Below, piece by piece: positions 6,986 to 8,755 of a DNA stretch of 8,755 nt. This DNA comes from JAYZDB01 sp036338025 (lineage in GTDB: Bacteria; Planctomycetota; UBA1135; UBA2386), in assembly GCA_036338025.1 (NCBI GenBank), contig JAYZDB010000245.1, positions 1 through 8,755 of the forward strand, given 5' to 3'. Positions within the stretch are counted from its first letter, which is position 1; every line of letters begins with the position of its first letter. Below the pieces are notes generated by a model that had not been told where the DNA came from, did no database searches, and saw only the letters and a program-made list of their open reading frames with translations. Position numbers and translations under genes: made by a program.

Positions 6986-8290
6986 TCAACTCCGTTGGGA
7001 CCGCGTGAGCATGATACCGACGTCAGCGAACTCCCTGGCCATCCGTTCGGCGGGAAAGCGCACTAGAACCGCCTGGCGTCCGACATCCGCCAGACGCTGG
7101 GCACGCTCGCCGTCGAGCAACAGGCGTTCAAGAGACTCGGCAAGCGCCGAGGCATCGTTCGGCGCACACAGATCGCCACCGCCCGTAGCCTCCAGGATCT
7201 CCGGAAACGCCGCGTGATCAGGCTGCACAACCGGCACACCGGCACCCATCGCCTCCAGGAGGTAGAGGCCGAACGACTCCGCATAGGTGGCTGGAACCGA
7301 CAAGACGGAGAACTTGTGGAGCAGCGTCAACTTCTCCTCGCGCGATACGTTGGCATGAACCTCGACGTCATCAGCCACTCCTTGTTCCTGTAGCCGCGCC
7401 CGCAACTCGTTCATCAAGGCAATGTCCTCAGCGAGTTGCACACCAGCAAGGCAGAGACGAAGTCCAGGTACCGTGTCGCGAGCCTTCAGGCGGATAAAGG
7501 CATCGACCAGGAGGTCGACACCCTTGTCCGAACATAGTCGTGCGAGGTAACCAATCGTGGCAGGTTGGCGCTGCGCCAAGAGCGGCGGAGTGGCGGTGAA
7601 ATCCGCCGGGTCCAAGCCGTTGTAGATGACGTGCATCTTCTCGCTGGGGACAGCAAGCTGCTTCTGCATCAAATCCCCATACCAGCTACTGACAGCCACA
7701 AACGCATCTATGTCCACGACACGACGTCGCAACTCCGCCCAGGCCTGCTCTGAAAACGGGGTCGGCAGGGCATCCAGGAAGGGTGACTCACCCTGCATGG
7801 TCGAGATGACCGGAACTTGCAGAGCATCCCCCAGACCACGGGCGATCCCGCTGAGCAGCATGTTCGAGAGAACGATGACATCAGGACCCGGCGATACCGA
7901 GTTCGCCCAGGCGACCAACTTGTCGAGTTCCACGCGCTGGTGCCCGGACTCTCCCGACAACATAGAAAGGGTCATCGCCCCCAGCAGCTTCGCGTCGGTC
8001 AGACTGCGACGACGCGAAACCCAACGCAACAAGCCCGGTCGATCCAGGAGCCTGGTCACAAACCGAGGCAGCTTGCCAGCCAGCCGCGATTTCTGTTGCA
8101 GGTACATGTTGATGCCACCCATCTGCACAGGTCCGGCGCTGGTCGATCCCTCCAAGACGTGCGGCAGATACAAGGGCACCATGTCGACCTCGTGTCCGAT
8201 CTCCCGTAGCGCATTCCCAAGGGTGTTGTCCCGCAAACAACTCCCGCAGTAGAAGTGTCCCGTTCCGGGTGTCAGCAACATGAACCGCAT
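6986..8290 (-). CDS. GT4-family glycosyltransferase with CGSCLRDN N-terminus
   Basis: From the ATG at 8290 the product is 434 residues in a GT-B layout. The N-terminal Rossmann half begins MRFMLLTPGTGHFYCGSCLR and continues to GHEVDMVPLYLP (33-44). The C-terminal, nucleotide-sugar-binding half holds IGYLARLCSDKGVDLL (246-261), whose Arg251 and Lys256 match the phosphate-contacting pair of GT4 enzymes, and AESFGLYLLEAMGAGVPVV (337-355), where Glu338 and Glu346 form the EX7E motif. TMQGESPF (164-171) occupies the place of the usual acceptor-side loop. No membrane segment is evident, so it is probably cytosolic or membrane-associated. It transfers a sugar from a nucleotide donor; donor and acceptor cannot be read from sequence. 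Longer in-frame starts (up to 8446) would overlap the preceding gene with low-complexity residues and were rejected. It starts 10 bp after the upstream stop; AGAGG is 13 bases upstream, rather far. Confidence 0.93.
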   Translation of the reverse strand: MRFMLLTPGTGHFYCGSCLRDNTLGNALREIGHEVDMVPLYLPHVLEGSTSAGPVQMGGINMYLQQKSRLAGKLPRFVTRLLDRPGLLRWVSRRRSLTDAKLLGAMTLSMLSGESGHQRVELDKLVAWANSVSPGPDVIVLSNMLLSGIARGLGDALQVPVISTMQGESPFLDALPTPFSEQAWAELRRRVVDIDAFVAVSSWYGDLMQKQLAVPSEKMHVIYNGLDPADFTATPPLLAQRQPATIGYLARLCSDKGVDLLVDAFIRLKARDTVPGLRLCLAGVQLAEDIALMNELRARLQEQGVADDVEVHANVSREEKLTLLHKFSVLSVPATYAESFGLYLLEAMGAGVPVVQPDHAAFPEILEATGGGDLCAPNDASALAESLERLLLDGERAQRLADVGRQAVLVRFPAERMAREFADVGIMLTRSQRS

Positions 8291-8300
8291 TGGACTACAA

Positions 8301-8755
8301 CTACCTCTTGCCGGTGTTGCCTGCCTTGTCATCCGCCTTCTGATCGGAATCTGGCCGGGTACGGAATGCGTAGAGAACCCCGTCGTTACTACCAACCAGC
8401 ACCATCCCCCCGGCGACGGCCGGCGAAGACAGGATCGGCCTTCCAATTTCGTATTGCGCTATCTGCCTGCCGTCATCCAGACCGACGGTGTAGAGGCGGC
8501 CATCGCCCGACCCAAACACCACCTTGTCACCACATATCACCGGCGATCCATCGATCTTCCGGCGCGTCGGGAAGGTCCAAAGCCGCGTGCCGTCCGAACG
8601 CTTGACGCAGTGCAGCCACTTGTCGCGCCCACCGAACACCACCCGATCGCTGCTGAGCGACGGTGAAGAAAAGAACGGCTGTTGTCGGTTGACGTATTTC
8701 CAGAGTTGCTTGTTGGTCTTCAGGTCGACGCAGATGAACTCGTTGCCGTAGTGCC
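8301..8755 (-). CDS. PQQ-like beta-propeller repeat protein, C-terminal part (5' end outside window)
   Basis: An open frame enters from the right edge and ends in TAG at 8301-8303; 150 residues are visible. Three consecutive propeller units can be aligned: TNKQLWKY then SSPSLSSDRVVFGGRD (13-44), DGTRLWTF then GSPVICGDKVVFGSGDGRLY (54-88), and DGRQIAQY then SSPAVAGGMVLVGSNDGVLY (94-128). A charged tail (RTRPDSDQKADDKAGNTGKR) ends the protein. It is the first visible gene of the minus-strand operon: the glycosyltransferase starts 10 bp later, followed by the ABC genes. The start, any signal peptide and any other domain (for example a kinase) lie outside the window, so neither location nor full architecture can be stated. 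Close internal similarity between the units suggests recent repeat duplication. Confidence 0.88.
   Translation of the reverse strand, partial: HYGNEFICVDLKTNKQLWKYVNRQQPFFSSPSLSSDRVVFGGRDKWLHCVKRSDGTRLWTFPTRRKIDGSPVICGDKVVFGSGDGRLYTVGLDDGRQIAQYEIGRPILSSPAVAGGMVLVGSNDGVLYAFRTRPDSDQKADDKAGNTGKR

Noticed and set aside
8291..8446. A 52-residue N-terminal extension of the glycosyltransferase
   Set aside because: It would overlap the end of the upstream propeller gene, and its sequence is unlike a GT4 N-terminus, whereas the 8290 start begins exactly at the first beta strand.
1..8755. Defence system, mobile element, CRISPR array, tRNA or rRNA
   Set aside because: I saw no transposase, integrase, nuclease, toxin, direct-repeat array, terminal inverted repeats or tRNA-like cloverleaf; the window reads as chromosomal envelope-related genes.

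Overview
The window is about 62% G+C by eye, gene-dense and almost entirely protein coding. I think it comes from a member of the Planctomycetota or a related PVC lineage. The reasons are the three secreted PQQ-like beta-propeller proteins (with the NWPS-x-x-G entry motif common in planctomycete proteomes), a GT4 glycosyltransferase with a CGSCLRDN N-terminus, and weak or absent Shine-Dalgarno sites at several starts. This is family-level recognition, not a database match.

Layout: (1) 1-792, minus: the N-terminal part of a secreted protein joining a ~120-residue domain to the start of a PQQ-like propeller; it runs off the left edge. (2) 793-911: a short intergenic region with a GTGAA-GT-TTCAC palindrome and a weak hairpin. 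(3) 912-2303, minus: a complete secreted PQQ-like propeller whose entry motif resembles that of gene 1. (4) 2304-2511: a divergent intergenic region. (5) 2512-2928, plus: a RidA-family protein with an N-terminal lipoprotein signal, an unusual location for a normally cytosolic deaminase. (6) 2925-8755, minus: a tightly packed operon read from right to left. It comprises the C-terminal end of a third PQQ-like propeller (start outside the window), a GT4 glycosyltransferase, a LolD/MacB/YbbA-type ABC ATPase and a very large 1114-residue YbbP-like ABC permease. The gaps are 10 bp, 21 bp and a 4-bp ATGA overlap. The permease stop codon interlocks with the ridA-like stop codon.

Working together: the ATPase and permease form one predicted Type VII (MacB/FtsX-superfamily) complex. 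That superfamily works in the envelope on lipoproteins, lipids or peptides (mechanotransmission) rather than as a simple transmembrane pump. With a glycosyltransferase and an extracytoplasmic propeller in the same transcription unit, a role in making and handling an envelope glycoconjugate or lipid is a reasonable inference; nothing in the sequence names the substrate. I saw no mobile element, CRISPR array, tRNA, rRNA or phage gene, and no convincing defence system. The most unusual observations are the lipoprotein RidA, the domain fusion in gene 1, and the operon with its oversized permease.
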